Assembly: GCF_003997495.1 (NCBI RefSeq) | Contig: NZ_RZRU01000009.1 | Span: 62,001-126,000 of the forward strand | Source of the DNA: Mesorhizobium sp. M7A.F.Ca.US.008.03.1.1 | GTDB taxonomy: Bacteria; Pseudomonadota; Alphaproteobacteria; Rhizobiales; Rhizobiaceae | Length of the DNA: 64,000 nt | Reading direction: 5' to 3' | Shown: one piece after another, positions 46,918-56,934 of the stretch | Numbering within the stretch: the stretch's first letter is position 1 | Layout of the letters: each line of letters starts with the position of its first letter | Notes under the pieces: generated by a model | Seen by the model: only the letters and a program-made list of their open reading frames with translations | What the model was told of the DNA's origin: nothing | Databases searched by the model: none | Position numbers and translations under genes: made by a program

Positions 46918-49380
46918 ATGGCTGGACGAAGCTGGGGCTCGGATCAGGGCGAGGACGCTGCCATTGGCGTCAGCGAACGGTCCCTGTTTGCGCCTCTGCC
47001 AGCCTCATTGCCGCCGCCGTCGCCCCTTGTGCCGGATCCCGGCAAGGCGCCCTTGCAAACGGATGTCGCCGCCTCTGTTCCTGTTGCCGAAACCGGCAGG
47101 ATCGTGCGCGTGCGCCGGCAGATCGGCCTGACATCACTGCCTCGCCTGCGCCACAGCGTGAACATGGCGGCGAGCCTGAAACTCGACCGGGGTGTAGCCT
47201 TCCTGCTGGTGCCGGTCTGCCTGGCGATCGGAGCGATCGGTTATTTTTCGCTGGCGGCGGAGCCTGACTTTGCGAGACCTGTCGCGGTTGTCATTCTGAC
47301 GGGGATCTACGCGCTGGTCTCGCGTTCATGGCCAAAGATCCATCTGTGCGCCATGGCCGCACTTTTGTGCGCGCTCGGCCTGCTCGCTGCAAAGGTCGAG
47401 ACATGGCGGGCGGGAACGCAGATGCTCGGTTCGGAAATCTCGACGCAGGTGACCGGCCGCGTCGTTTCGCTCGATCGTATGGAGAGCGGCCGTATCCGGC
47501 TGACCATCGACGTGACCTCGACCGCTCGGCCGAAACTGCGCTATGCGCCGGAACGGGTGCGGCTTTCGGCACGCAAGGTCCCGGCTGGCGTGACCGCCGG
47601 CTCCCTCATCACTGGATATGCCAAGCTTTTGCCGCCGACCGGGCCGGTGCGGCCGGACAGCTATGATTTCTCCTTCGACAGCTATTTTGCCGGCATCGGC
47701 GGCAGCGGATTCTTTCTCGGCAATCCAAAGCTTGTCGTCGGCGATGATGGCGACATGCCGCTGTCGGCCCGAATATCCTCTAGCGTGGAAAATGCCCGTG
47801 AAGGCATCGCCGACCATATCAGGGCGAGCGTCGGCGGCGCCGAAGGCGAGATCGCCGCGGCGCTCATCGTCGGCGTGCGCGCCGGCATTCCCGATGACGT
47901 CAATGAGGCGATGCGACGTACCGGCATCTACCACATCATCTCCATTTCGGGACTACACATGGCGCTGGTCGCCGGCACCATCATGGGTTTGCTGCGCGGC
48001 GCCTTCGCCTTGTTTCCCGACTTTTCCGCGCGTCGCCCGGTCAAGAAGTATGCCGCTGCCGCCGCACTGTTCTCGATCGCCGCCTATCTCATCATCTCTG
48101 GAGTCGTCGTTGCCGCCGAGCGCAGCTTCATCATGCTGGCGGTGATGCTGATTGCCGTGCTGTTCGATCGAGCAGCACTCACCATGCGCAATCTGGCGAT
48201 CTCTGCGATCGCCGTCATCGTGGTGTCGCCGCACGAGGTGGTCGGCCCGAGTTTCCAGATGTCGTTCGCCGCGACCGCGGCTCTGGTCGGCGCCTATGCC
48301 GGCTGGGCGGATCACCGCGCGGGAAAAGCAAGACCGCCGCCGCCGAAACGATCCTTGCCCGGTTTCCTGACGCGAAAATTCCTGCTGGCGGCAGGCGGCC
48401 TTGCCATGACCTCCATCATCGCAGGAAGCGCCACCACGCTGTTTGCCATCTGGCATTTTCAGCGTGTGTCGCCGCTCAGCCTGTTCGCCAATCTGGCGGT
48501 CATGCCGATCGTGACCCTCGTCATGTTCCTGGCCGTCGCCAGCGCGCTGCTAATGCCTTTCGGATTGGATTGGCCAGCTCTCTACCTGATGGGTAAGGGC
48601 CTGACGATGATGATCGCCATATCGGGCTGGATCTCCGAGCGTTCGCCGGTCGATGGGGTCGGGCTGATTTCGCAACAGTCGGTCCTGCTGGTGGCAATTG
48701 CCCTGGTCATCGCGACGATGGCGACGACATGGCTGCGGCTTGCGGCTCTTCCGTTCGCTATTGCCGGACTGCTGACCGTCTCGGATACGCGCACGCCGGA
48801 TGTGCTGATCTCGGAAGACGCCCGGCTGGTGGCGTTGCCGATCGGTGGCGGTGAGCTTGCCGTCAGCCGGGAACGGCCGAACGAATTCACCGTCGACAAC
48901 TGGAAACGCGCGCTGACATCAGAAACCATCGTCGTTCCGGAGGTATTCGACAACAGCGACGGGCAATTCGACGTCGCGGATGCCGTTGAGCTACCGCCGG
49001 GATCGCCGTTCTATTGCTCCTCAGGCGTTTGCGTGGCCAGGCACATGTCCGGTGCGATCATTGCCTATGTCGAGGATCGCAAGGACACCTGGAAAGCCTG
49101 CGGCTTCGCCGAGCTGATCGTCATCAATGACGCCACCGCCTATGACGCCTGTCACAACCCGCTGGTTCTCGTCATCACCAAGCGGCAACTGGCTCGCAAA
49201 GGCAGTGCCGCGGTCTTCTTCGATCGCCAATCGGCGACCACGCCGGCGACGATCAGCTTCGCGGTGGACAGTCCATATCGGCCCTGGCACACGCAACGCA
49301 AATACTCTCGCGAGGCGAGGGGGCTGGCACCCTTCAAGAAACCCGAGAAGCCAGTGGCCAACCCGCAGCCGCCTCAGTAG
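46918..49380 (+). CDS. comEC: ComEC/Rec2 family DNA-uptake channel protein
   Basis: ComEC carries transforming DNA across the inner membrane. This 820-residue protein starts with a hydrophilic extension of about 80 residues, then the DUF4131 region and the Competence domain with [20 protein letters not shown] and [18 protein letters not shown]. The C-terminal 230 residues have no HxHxDH motif, so the usual metallo-beta-lactamase nuclease domain is missing or degenerate. ATG 46918 follows AAGGGG; a GTG at 46891 is an alternative. It ends 7 bp inside lexA. Confidence 0.92.
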   Translation: MAGRSWGSDQGEDAAIGVSERSLFAPLPASLPPPSPLVPDPGKAPLQTDVAASVPVAETGRIVRVRRQIGLTSLPRLRHSVNMAASLKLDRGVAFLLVPVCLAIGAIGYFSLAAEPDFARPVAVVILTGIYALVSRSWPKIHLCAMAALLCALGLLAAKVETWRAGTQMLGSEISTQVTGRVVSLDRMESGRIRLTIDVTSTARPKLRYAPERVRLSARKVPAGVTAGSLITGYAKLLPPTGPVRPDSYDFSFDSYFAGIGGSGFFLGNPKLVVGDDGDMPLSARISSSVENAREGIADHIRASVGGAEGEIAAALIVGVRAGIPDDVNEAMRRTGIYHIISISGLHMALVAGTIMGLLRGAFALFPDFSARRPVKKYAAAAALFSIAAYLIISGVVVAAERSFIMLAVMLIAVLFDRAALTMRNLAISAIAVIVVSPHEVVGPSFQMSFAATAALVGAYAGWADHRAGKARPPPPKRSLPGFLTRKFLLAAGGLAMTSIIAGSATTLFAIWHFQRVSPLSLFANLAVMPIVTLVMFLAVASALLMPFGLDWPALYLMGKGLTMMIAISGWISERSPVDGVGLISQQSVLLVAIALVIATMATTWLRLAALPFAIAGLLTVSDTRTPDVLISEDARLVALPIGGGELAVSRERPNEFTVDNWKRALTSETIVVPEVFDNSDGQFDVADAVELPPGSPFYCSSGVCVARHMSGAIIAYVEDRKDTWKACGFAELIVINDATAYDACHNPLVLVITKRQLARKGSAAVFFDRQSATTPATISFAVDSPYRPWHTQRKYSREARGLAPFKKPEKPVANPQPPQ

Positions 49381-50114
49381 CGGCGGATCAGACCAACGAG
49401 CTTGCCTTGCACCTTGACCCTGTCCGGGCCGAAAATACGGGTTTCATAGGCCGGATTGGCGGCTTCGAGCGCAATCGAGGCGCCCTTGCGGCGGAACCGC
49501 TTCAGCGTCGCTTCCTCTTCATCGACCAGCGCCACGATGATCTCGCCGGGGCTCGCCGTGTCGGCATTGCGGATGATGACGGTGTCACCGTCGAAGATGC
49601 CGGCGTCGATCATCGAATCACCCTTGACCTCCAGCGCATAGTGCGCGCCGCCCATGATCATGTCCGGCGGCACCGAGATCGAATGCGTCTGATGCTGGAT
49701 GGCATCGATCGGCACGCCGGCGGCGATGCGGCCCATCACCGGTATCGACACGGCGGAGACCGCATCGTCGTCATTGCCGGGCGAGGGCATCCGCGAAGGC
49801 GCCGGCTTGATCTGCCGGCCAAGACCACCACCCTGACCGAGACTGCCCTGGATGACGCTTGGCGAGAACTTCTTTGCCGCGTTGAGGCCAGGCGCGATCG
49901 AGTCCGGCAACCGCAGCACTTCCAGCGCGCGTGCCCGGTTGGGCAGCCGGCGAATGAAGCCGCGCTCCTCGAGGGCGGTGATCAGCCGATGGATCCCGGA
50001 TTTGGAGGCAAGGTCGAGTGCCTCCTTCATCTCGTCGAAGGAGGGCGGAATGCCGCTCTCTTTCAGGCGTTCATGGATGAACATCAGCAGTTCATGTTGC
50101 TTGCGCGTCAGCAT
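49374..50114 (-). CDS. lexA: SOS repressor LexA
   Basis: LexA represses DNA-damage genes and self-cleaves when bound to activated RecA. The 246 residues have the N-terminal winged helix, the cleavage site Ala132-Gly133 (IAAGVPID), catalytic Ser167 (KGDSMIDAG) and Lys205 (ATLKRF). The start at 50114 gives the family N-terminus [17 protein letters not shown]. An alphaproteobacterial SOS box overlaps its promoter, so autoregulation is expected. Confidence 0.97.
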   Translation of the reverse strand: MLTRKQHELLMFIHERLKESGIPPSFDEMKEALDLASKSGIHRLITALEERGFIRRLPNRARALEVLRLPDSIAPGLNAAKKFSPSVIQGSLGQGGGLGRQIKPAPSRMPSPGNDDDAVSAVSIPVMGRIAAGVPIDAIQHQTHSISVPPDMIMGGAHYALEVKGDSMIDAGIFDGDTVIIRNADTASPGEIIVALVDEEEATLKRFRRKGASIALEAANPAYETRIFGPDRVKVQGKLVGLIRRY

Positions 50115-50165
50115 GTCGGCCCCCAGATTACCTGAAACCAGAATCGAAAAACAAACCCAGAACAA

Positions 50166-50194
50166 ACACTATCTGTTCCAGTTGTGTTCTGCAA
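50166..50194 (-). promoter_or_regulatory. lexA promoter with SOS box (GTTC-N7-GTTC)
   Basis: GTTC (50175-50178), seven bases, GTTC (50186-50189) match the alphaproteobacterial LexA operator; on the minus strand it reads GAAC-N7-GAAC. It sits between a -35 TTGCAG (50194-50189) and a -10 TAGTGT (50171-50166) with a 17-bp spacer, so LexA binding would block RNA polymerase. Confidence 0.85.
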
Positions 50195-50558
50195 CTGTTT
50201 AAAGTTTAATGAATTTGTTAAGGCGGCTGAAACCATCGGCGTTCGCCAGCGAGCGCTCGTCGGCGACTGCATGCCACGACAGTGCGCTTGCGGGCATTGA
50301 AATTGTTATGGTTAATAGCCTGTGGCTCATCCTTTTTGCCCAGGTTTGGCATGGGCTGGCGATAGACCGCGGCGGGGGCGTTTCCAGCTTTCCAGGCGCT
50401 CGTTTGCCGTGAACGAAACGGAGCCAAAATGCCAACCTGGCTGACCTATTGCAGCCAGGCCGGTCACCCGGCAGGGAACTCATTTATGCACTGGAAATGC
50501 GTCCCTCAGTCGTCCGACCAGGCAGGGCCGGCAACAACTGATCGTCGAGGCGCCTGCA
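50195..50558. other. Intergenic region between lexA and kynU without a confident gene
   Basis: This stretch of about 360 bp contains an 8-bp hairpin, CCTGGCTG / CAGCCAGG (50436-50459). A 45-codon frame (50429-50566) with GGAG six bases upstream of its ATG and three Cys codons runs across it. The frame overlaps the 3' end of kynU on the other strand. I cannot support it as a gene. There is no tRNA or insertion-sequence trace. Confidence 0.4.
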
Positions 50559-51806
50559 TCAGGTAACGGCCTCCTTGACGGCGAAACGCCGGGCCTTCCA
50601 TTCACCCGTGCGCAGAATGTCTTCCAGCACCTCAACCGCCAGCCACACATCCTTGTAGCCGACATAGAGCGGCGTGAAGCCGAAACGGATGGTTGATGGG
50701 GCGCGGAAGTCACCGATCACTCCGCGCTCGATCAGCGCCCGCATGATTTGATAGCCATGATCGTGAAGGAATGACACCTGGCTGCCGCGCCTGGTCGCGT
50801 CGCGGGTGGTCTCCAGCGTGAGACCGTAGGCGCCGCACTTGGCTTCGACGAGCTGGATGAACAGTTCGGTCAGCGCGACGCTCTTCTTTCGCAATGCCGC
50901 CATGTCGACCTCGTCCCAGATGGCAAGCGCACCTTTGAGCGCCCGCATCGACAGGACCGGTTGCGTGCCGCACAGAAAACGGCGGATGCCGGTGCCGGCG
51001 ACATAACCCCGTTCGAAGGCAAAAGGCCGCGCATGGCCCCACCAGCCGCTGAGTGGCTGGCTGATATCGCCGTGGTGGCGCTGCGCGGCGTAGATGAAGG
51101 CCGGCGCGCCCGGACCGCCGTTGAGGTACTTATAGGTGCAACCGATGGCGAAATCGGCATTTGCGTGGTCGAGCTCGACGGGCAGGGCGCCGGCGGTGTG
51201 GCATAGATCCCAGACGATCAGAGCTCCGGCCGCATGAGCTTTGCGCGTCAGCGCCGCCATGTCGCGCAGTTCACCCGATTTGTAGTTGACGTGGTTGACC
51301 AGCACCACCGCGACGCTGTCATCGATCAGCTCTTCGATGGTTGGCGCGTCGATGCCCGCGAGGCGCAGCAGGACGCCATCCCGGGTCGAGGCCACGCCTT
51401 CGGCGATGTAAACGTCTGTGGGAAAACTGTCACCCTCGGCGACGATGGCCAACCGGCCGGGCCGCATCTCCAGCGCCGCATGCAGCACCTTGTAGATGTT
51501 GCTCGACGTCGTGTCGCAGACCACGGTCTGGCCGGCCGCGGCTCCTATCAGACCCCCGAGCTGATCGCCGAGTTCGATCGGCATCTCGAACCATCCGGCC
51601 GTGTTCCAGGCTCGGATAAGATCCTGGGCCCATTCCCGGGTCGCCGCCTGCTGCAGCTCGCCGAAAACGGCATGCGACGCTGCCCCAAGTGAATTGCCGT
51701 CGAGATAGATCAATCCCTCCGGCAGAATGAAACGGTCGCGCATGGCACGCAGCGGATCCGTGGCATCCATGGCTTCGATTGCAGCGAGATCAGGAATTCC
51801 ACCCAT
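50559..51806 (-). CDS. kynU: Kynureninase
   Basis: KynU cleaves kynurenine to anthranilate and alanine. The 415-residue PLP enzyme shows YLDGNSLGA near the N-terminus, the PLP lysine in GCTYKYLNGGPG (near 226) and SGWWGH. It lies 78 bp downstream of kynA on the same strand, at the distal end of the ligase-kynA-kynU run. Confidence 0.95.
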   Translation of the reverse strand: MGGIPDLAAIEAMDATDPLRAMRDRFILPEGLIYLDGNSLGAASHAVFGELQQAATREWAQDLIRAWNTAGWFEMPIELGDQLGGLIGAAAGQTVVCDTTSSNIYKVLHAALEMRPGRLAIVAEGDSFPTDVYIAEGVASTRDGVLLRLAGIDAPTIEELIDDSVAVVLVNHVNYKSGELRDMAALTRKAHAAGALIVWDLCHTAGALPVELDHANADFAIGCTYKYLNGGPGAPAFIYAAQRHHGDISQPLSGWWGHARPFAFERGYVAGTGIRRFLCGTQPVLSMRALKGALAIWDEVDMAALRKKSVALTELFIQLVEAKCGAYGLTLETTRDATRRGSQVSFLHDHGYQIMRALIERGVIGDFRAPSTIRFGFTPLYVGYKDVWLAVEVLEDILRTGEWKARRFAVKEAVT

Positions 51807-51884
51807 GGTCAGTCAGTCCCGGTTGTTCGCGAAGGGTTTTCCGCCACCGAGCGTGCTCTCGGTGTGCCTAGTTTCATTTCGACG

Positions 51885-52721
51885 TCAGAGCCGGGTGCGG
51901 ACAGTCCACAGTTCCGGGAACAGCACGACCTCGAGCATTTTCTTCAGATACGAAGCACCCGACGTGCCGCCGGTGCCGCGTTTCAGGCCGATGATGCGCT
52001 CCACCGTGGTGACGTGGTTGAAGCGCCAGCGGCGGAAATAATCCTCGAAGTCGACCAGCTTCTCGGCCAGTTCGTAGAACATCCAGTAGCGCTGCGGATC
52101 GCGGTAGATGGTCTGCCAGGCGACCAGCACCTCTTCATTCTCGGTTCGCGTCTCACGCCAGTCCGTGCGCCTGGCATCGGCACCGATGTCGAATCCGTTG
52201 CGCGCCAGAAGCAGCAGCGCTTCGTCGTAGAGCGATGGCTCGGCCAGGATGGCTTCCAGCTTTCCGCTCAGGTCCGGCCGGTGCTTGTGCGGCCCGAGCA
52301 TGGCCAGGTTGCGGTTGCCGGCCATGAACTCGATGGCGCGATACTGCCAGGACTGGAAACCCGAGGACTGGCCGAGCGCGTCGCGGAACTCGGTGTATTC
52401 GCTGGGCGTCATTGTCCGCAGCACATCCCAGGCATTGTTCAGCTGCTCGAAGATGCGCGCGACGCGCGACAGCATCTTGAAGCTCGGCTCCAACCGGTCG
52501 GCGCGGATCGAGCGGATCGCGGCGCCAATCTCGTGCAGAGCGAGCTTCATCCAGAGCTCGGAGGTCTGATGCTGGATGATGAACAGCATCTCGTCATGCG
52601 CCGAAGACAGCGGCGTCTGGGCCTCCAGCACCTTCTCCAGGTGGAGATAGTCGCTGTAGGACATGCGTTCCTTGAACGACATCTGGGCGCCTTCGGACGC
52701 CGGATCGTAGGGTTCGCTCAA
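51885..52721 (-). CDS. kynA: Tryptophan 2,3-dioxygenase
   Basis: KynA opens the indole ring of tryptophan to N-formylkynurenine, using heme. The 278 residues show [33 protein letters not shown] with the distal His, [13 protein letters not shown] and the proximal His region [14 protein letters not shown]. It overlaps the ligase stop by four bases (ATGA). Confidence 0.95.
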   Translation of the reverse strand: MSEPYDPASEGAQMSFKERMSYSDYLHLEKVLEAQTPLSSAHDEMLFIIQHQTSELWMKLALHEIGAAIRSIRADRLEPSFKMLSRVARIFEQLNNAWDVLRTMTPSEYTEFRDALGQSSGFQSWQYRAIEFMAGNRNLAMLGPHKHRPDLSGKLEAILAEPSLYDEALLLLARNGFDIGADARRTDWRETRTENEEVLVAWQTIYRDPQRYWMFYELAEKLVDFEDYFRRWRFNHVTTVERIIGLKRGTGGTSGASYLKKMLEVVLFPELWTVRTRL

Positions 52722-54343
52722 TTGATTTTCTCCGTGCGCAGCCGGAAGCGCTGGATCTTGCCGGTCTGGGTCTTGGGCAGAGCGGCGATGAATTTTATTG
52801 ACCGTGGATATTTATAAGGGGCGATCGTCGTTTTGACGTGGTCCTGCAGGCGCTTGGTGGTGAGAGCGTCAGGCGCGACGCCCTGCACCAGCACGACATG
52901 CGCCTCGACGATCTGGCCGCGCTCGGCGTCGTCTGCGCCGATGACAGCGCATTCGGCAACGTCGGGATGTGACAGCAACGCCGCCTCGACCTCGGGGCCG
53001 GCGATGTTGTAGCCGGCGCTGACGATCATATCGTCGGAGCGCGCGGCGAAATGGAAGAAGCCGTCTTCGTCCTGCGTGAAGGTGTCGCCGGTGATGTTCC
53101 AGCCGTCGCGCACGTATTCCTTCTGCCTGCCATCGGCCATGTAGCGGCAGCCGGTCGGGCCGCGCACCGCCAGCCTGCCGGTCGTGCCGCGCGGCACCTC
53201 GCGCATCTCATCATCGACGATGCGCGCCTCATAGCCGCCCACCGGCTTGCCGGTCGACGCGGGCTTCATGTCGCCAAAGCGGTTGGAGATGAAGATGTGC
53301 AGCATTTCGGTGGCGCCGATGCCGTCGAGGATCGGCTTGCCAGTCTTTCGCGTCCACTCTTCGAAAACCGGAGCGGGCAAGGTTTCGCCGGCCGAAACGG
53401 CAACGCGCAGTGACGACAAATCGGCACCTTCATCCATGGCCTTCAACATGGCGCGGTAGGCAGTCGGCGCGGTGAAGGAGATCGTTGCTTTGTAGGTCTC
53501 GATTATATGGATCATGTTGGGTGGCGTCGCCTGTTCCAGCAGCGTCGCCGCCGCACCGAAGCGCAGGGGAAAGATAGCGAGCCCGCCAAGGCCGAAGGTG
53601 AAGGCCAGCGGCGGCGAGCCGACGAAGATGTCGTCCGGCGTCACCTCCAGGATTTCGCGGGCATAGGCGTCGGCGATGATCAGGAGGTCGCGATGGAAAT
53701 GCATCGTCGCCTTCGGCACGCCTGTCGTGCCCGAGGTGAAGCCGAGCAGGGCGACATCGTCGCGGCCGGTGCTGACGGCAGTGAACGTCACCGGCTTGTC
53801 GAGAGCGACACGATCGAGTTCGGCATCATGGTTGGCGGTGCCGTCGAAGCCGATGACCTGCTTGAGGAATGCGCTGTCCTTGGCGCAGGCGGTCATCTCG
53901 TCCATCAGCCTGGTGTCGCAGAGCGCGATGGTGATCTCCGCCTTGTCGACGATCTTGGCGAGCTCGCCGGCGCGCAGCATCGGCATGGTGTTGACGACCA
54001 CGGCGCCGACCTTGGTGGCAGCCAACCAGCAGGCGACCATGGCGGGGTTGTTGGCCGAGCGTATCAGCACCCGGTTGCCCGGCTTCACGCCATAATTCTC
54101 GACCAGCGCGTGGGCCAGCCTGTTCGTCCAATCGGACAGTTCCTTGTAGGTGCGGCGGCGGCCATTGCCGATCAGCGCAGTGTGGTCGCCGAGGCCCTTC
54201 TCGACCAGCCTGTCGGTCAGTTCGACACCGGCGTTGAGGCGTTCGGGATAGTCAAAGCCATCGAGCAAGATTTCAGGCCATTGCTCCGGCGGCGGCAGGT
54301 GATCGCGCGTGAACGTGTCTATATGGGCCGATGGTCCCAGCAT
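52718..54343 (-). CDS. Acyl-CoA ligase, probably 2-aminobenzoate-CoA ligase
   Basis: This 541-residue ANL-superfamily enzyme has the AMP-binding P-loop [45 protein letters not shown] and the C-terminal Lys in [10 protein letters not shown]. It resembles benzoate/aminobenzoate-CoA ligases. Because kynA and kynU on the same transcript make anthranilate, 2-aminobenzoyl-CoA formation is the likely role. A broader benzoate specificity cannot be excluded. Confidence 0.85.
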   Translation of the reverse strand: MLGPSAHIDTFTRDHLPPPEQWPEILLDGFDYPERLNAGVELTDRLVEKGLGDHTALIGNGRRRTYKELSDWTNRLAHALVENYGVKPGNRVLIRSANNPAMVACWLAATKVGAVVVNTMPMLRAGELAKIVDKAEITIALCDTRLMDEMTACAKDSAFLKQVIGFDGTANHDAELDRVALDKPVTFTAVSTGRDDVALLGFTSGTTGVPKATMHFHRDLLIIADAYAREILEVTPDDIFVGSPPLAFTFGLGGLAIFPLRFGAAATLLEQATPPNMIHIIETYKATISFTAPTAYRAMLKAMDEGADLSSLRVAVSAGETLPAPVFEEWTRKTGKPILDGIGATEMLHIFISNRFGDMKPASTGKPVGGYEARIVDDEMREVPRGTTGRLAVRGPTGCRYMADGRQKEYVRDGWNITGDTFTQDEDGFFHFAARSDDMIVSAGYNIAGPEVEAALLSHPDVAECAVIGADDAERGQIVEAHVVLVQGVAPDALTTKRLQDHVKTTIAPYKYPRSIKFIAALPKTQTGKIQRFRLRTEKIN

Positions 54344-54602
54344 TTTGCGGCTGCCCTATCTGCTTCATGACCGTGACCGGACATGGCGCAGGATCGCACT
54401 AGTCGAAATTTGTTTCAAGCCTAAAATATTTTTGCCCCATTGACGTGTTTGTCTTGGTCCCAGGAATTTCAATCCTAAGAAACGCTGGGAAATCACCGAA
54501 AACGTCTTGTCGGATCGCAAGGGCGGCGCAAAAATCAACAGGCTTTGCGATTCAGTGAGCCTGTGGTCTCTCGCGTCGCCGAACAAAATCTGGAGACCCG
54601 CC

Positions 54603-55958
54603 ATGCCCACCAGCCATGATCTTAAGGGGCTGACAAAATTCCTCGGCCGCGATGAATGGCGCGACTGCTTCGAAGAGGTGTTCGACGATCATCTCGGCCC
54701 GGTCCTGGATGACGACGGTATGGAGTTCGAAGACCTTGCCGAAATCCTTGGTGACAGCTGGGCCATGACGCTGTGGGGCTGCGCCTTCGAGGATTTTCTG
54801 ACCCAGGACTTCGACGTCGGGGGCGTCAACATCGTCGACGAATATCTCAAGCGCCGTGGCTGGAAGGAGGGCGCCCAGGCAAAAGCCTACATGAAGGCGT
54901 TGCGAACATCGATCATGAGCCTTTACGAGGTGAGCGATGTCGTGCCCGGGAAGTCGCTTGTGGCGCGCGACCTTCTTCGCGGCGGCGATCCGATCACAGT
55001 CAGCGAGGGTACGGCTACCAAGACCCTGAAACAGTGGGACAAGGTCGCCGCCCGCATCGTGCCGGTCATGGGCAAGAACCTTTTCGCGGGTGGCCTTCTA
55101 CCGTTCACGCCGCAGGCCACGGAAATTCTGTTCGACGGCCTGCGGGGCATATTCGAAAAAAAGGGAGTGAAGAAACTCCCCGTCTTCAAGAACGAAGACC
55201 TGCAGACGGTCGCCTCCATGTTCACCCTCTCATGGCTGTTCGATACGCTCGGTCGGGTCCTGGAGACGCCTTTGCTTAAAAACGCTGAAGGCGATGACAT
55301 CATGTTCCACGATGTCCGGTTTCCACTGTCATCCGGCACAACCCAGAAAGACATCGCCGTGCGGTTGACTGCTATTCCGGGAATGTTGCAGCAAAACCCG
55401 AAGTTCTGGAACTGGCTCGAGGATGAGCCGAAAGGCGGGAGGAAAACGAAACACAGCGACGCGCTTTCCCTCGATACCACTATGGACAACGGTTTGCGTG
55501 TGTTGGGCAATGTCGAGCTGAAAGGATGCTTTCTGCACCTTTCCGCCAATTCCGACACGCGCGCGGACAAAGGAACCGCGCTGATCCGGCAGGCTCTCGG
55601 CGATCTGCTCGGCATGCCTGAGACCAAAATCGAAACCGTCGAGCAATTGATGGCCGAGCGACCAACCCGCGATCGTGGACGAAAGTCAACGGATATCCCT
55701 CTGGAAATCGCCGAGCAGGTCGTCCACGAGTTCATGGACCGCCAATATCGTGGAACCCTCGACCAGCCGGTCGATATGCTCGGCAACAAGACGCCACGCC
55801 AGGCCGTCAAAACACCCGCCGGTCGCCAGAAGGTCGCCGAGTGGCTCAAATATCTCGAAAACCAGTCTGCAAAGCGCGCTGATCCAGAAGATCCCATAGC
55901 GACCTACAGTTTCGAATGGATGTGGCGAGAACTCGGCGTCCACGATCTACGTCACTAA
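54603..55958 (+). CDS. Uncharacterised 451-residue protein within the kyn cluster
   Basis: I do not recognise the whole protein. It is soluble, acidic at the N-terminus (EDLAEILGDSW) and has no membrane segment. The C-terminal 90 residues contain LDQPVDMLGNKTPRQAVKTP, then a helix (GRQKVAEWLKYLENQSAK) and WMWRELG. The 'pLxGkTPReAv' pattern recalls the end domain of SEC-C and MbcA/ParS-type proteins. It lies between the kyn genes in the opposite direction to the ligase, preceded by an AT-richer 259-bp gap that should hold divergent promoters. Confidence 0.8.
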   Translation: MPTSHDLKGLTKFLGRDEWRDCFEEVFDDHLGPVLDDDGMEFEDLAEILGDSWAMTLWGCAFEDFLTQDFDVGGVNIVDEYLKRRGWKEGAQAKAYMKALRTSIMSLYEVSDVVPGKSLVARDLLRGGDPITVSEGTATKTLKQWDKVAARIVPVMGKNLFAGGLLPFTPQATEILFDGLRGIFEKKGVKKLPVFKNEDLQTVASMFTLSWLFDTLGRVLETPLLKNAEGDDIMFHDVRFPLSSGTTQKDIAVRLTAIPGMLQQNPKFWNWLEDEPKGGRKTKHSDALSLDTTMDNGLRVLGNVELKGCFLHLSANSDTRADKGTALIRQALGDLLGMPETKIETVEQLMAERPTRDRGRKSTDIPLEIAEQVVHEFMDRQYRGTLDQPVDMLGNKTPRQAVKTPAGRQKVAEWLKYLENQSAKRADPEDPIATYSFEWMWRELGVHDLRH

Positions 55959-56055
55959 ACGTACCGTGTATTCGTGTCCCAGTGATGCATTGGGGCTGTC
56001 ATGCTTGCAATTGCCAACCGCTGAAATGATGCCGATCTCTTGGGAAGGGACGCAG

Positions 56056-56886
56056 ATGTTCGAACGTCACATTGCCGATTGGGACAGCGCCTATGCCAAC
56101 GGTGCGAACATCGCCGGCAGCGACCGCTGGCCGGCGGCCTGGGCGGAGCCGGCGCAAGCATTCCGCGATGCGCTCTCGGCAGAGGGCCGGGCACGGCTCG
56201 ACATCGCCTATGGCGACGGACCGCGCAATCGGTTCGATCTTTTCCTTCCCAAAGCCGCTCCCAGGGGGCTCGTGGTGGTCATCCATGGCGGCTACTGGCT
56301 GGAGACTGACAAGAGCTTGTGGTCGCACCTTGCCAATGGCGCGGTCAGCAGCGGTTTTGCTGTGGCGATGCCTTCCTACTCACTGTGCCCTGAGATACGC
56401 ATCGGCGGCATCGTTAGGGAAATCGGCACGGCGATCGGCAAGGCAGCGGCAATGGTTGGGGGACCGCTGATGCTGACCGGACATTCAGCCGGCGGTCATC
56501 TAGCGACGCGGATGGTGACGACAACAACGCCGCTGGCGGCCGATGTAGCGCGGCGCATACGCAATGTCGTTTCGATTTCGGGCCTCCACGACCTGCGTCC
56601 GATCATGTACACCGCCATGAACAAGGAACTGGCAATCGACGAAGAGGAGGCGCTGGCTGAAAGCCCAGCGCTGCTGCGGCCCGTGGATGGTGCCCGCATC
56701 ACCTGCTGGGCCGGCGGTGGCGAGCGCGCCGAGTTCCTGCGCCAGAATGCGTTGCTTGCCAACATCTGGACCGGCCTCGGGGCCACCACCAGCGTCGTGA
56801 TCGAGCCCGACCGGCATCACTACAGCATTGTCGACGGCCTTGCCGATCCGGCGCATCCGCTGACACAGAGCTTGATCTCGAACTAG
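56056..56886 (+). CDS. Alpha/beta hydrolase, probable kynurenine formamidase
   Basis: This 276-residue hydrolase has the HGGYW motif (77-81) that marks AFMID-type kynurenine formamidases, the nucleophile elbow GHSAGG (Ser144) and a late DRHHYSIVDGL with the catalytic His (254 or 255). It would hydrolyse N-formylkynurenine between KynA and KynU. ATG 56056 follows AAGGGA at five bases; the frame is open from 55966. It is not of the metal-dependent bacterial KynB type. It is convergent to moeA. Confidence 0.83.
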   Translation: MFERHIADWDSAYANGANIAGSDRWPAAWAEPAQAFRDALSAEGRARLDIAYGDGPRNRFDLFLPKAAPRGLVVVIHGGYWLETDKSLWSHLANGAVSSGFAVAMPSYSLCPEIRIGGIVREIGTAIGKAAAMVGGPLMLTGHSAGGHLATRMVTTTTPLAADVARRIRNVVSISGLHDLRPIMYTAMNKELAIDEEEALAESPALLRPVDGARITCWAGGGERAEFLRQNALLANIWTGLGATTSVVIEPDRHHYSIVDGLADPAHPLTQSLISN

Positions 56887-56934
56887 AGGCGAGATCACTT
56901 TCTCGTCTGTTATGAAGAGCTTGTCTGGGATTCT

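Noticed and set aside
50209..50412. 67-codon plus-strand frame upstream of lexA
   Set aside because: No ribosome-binding site, no conserved motif, and its start lies in the AT-rich stretch just upstream of the lexA promoter.
54365..54610. 81-codon minus-strand frame in the gap before the 451-residue protein
   Set aside because: It has no family resemblance, overlaps the start of the real gene and fills a region expected to carry divergent promoters.
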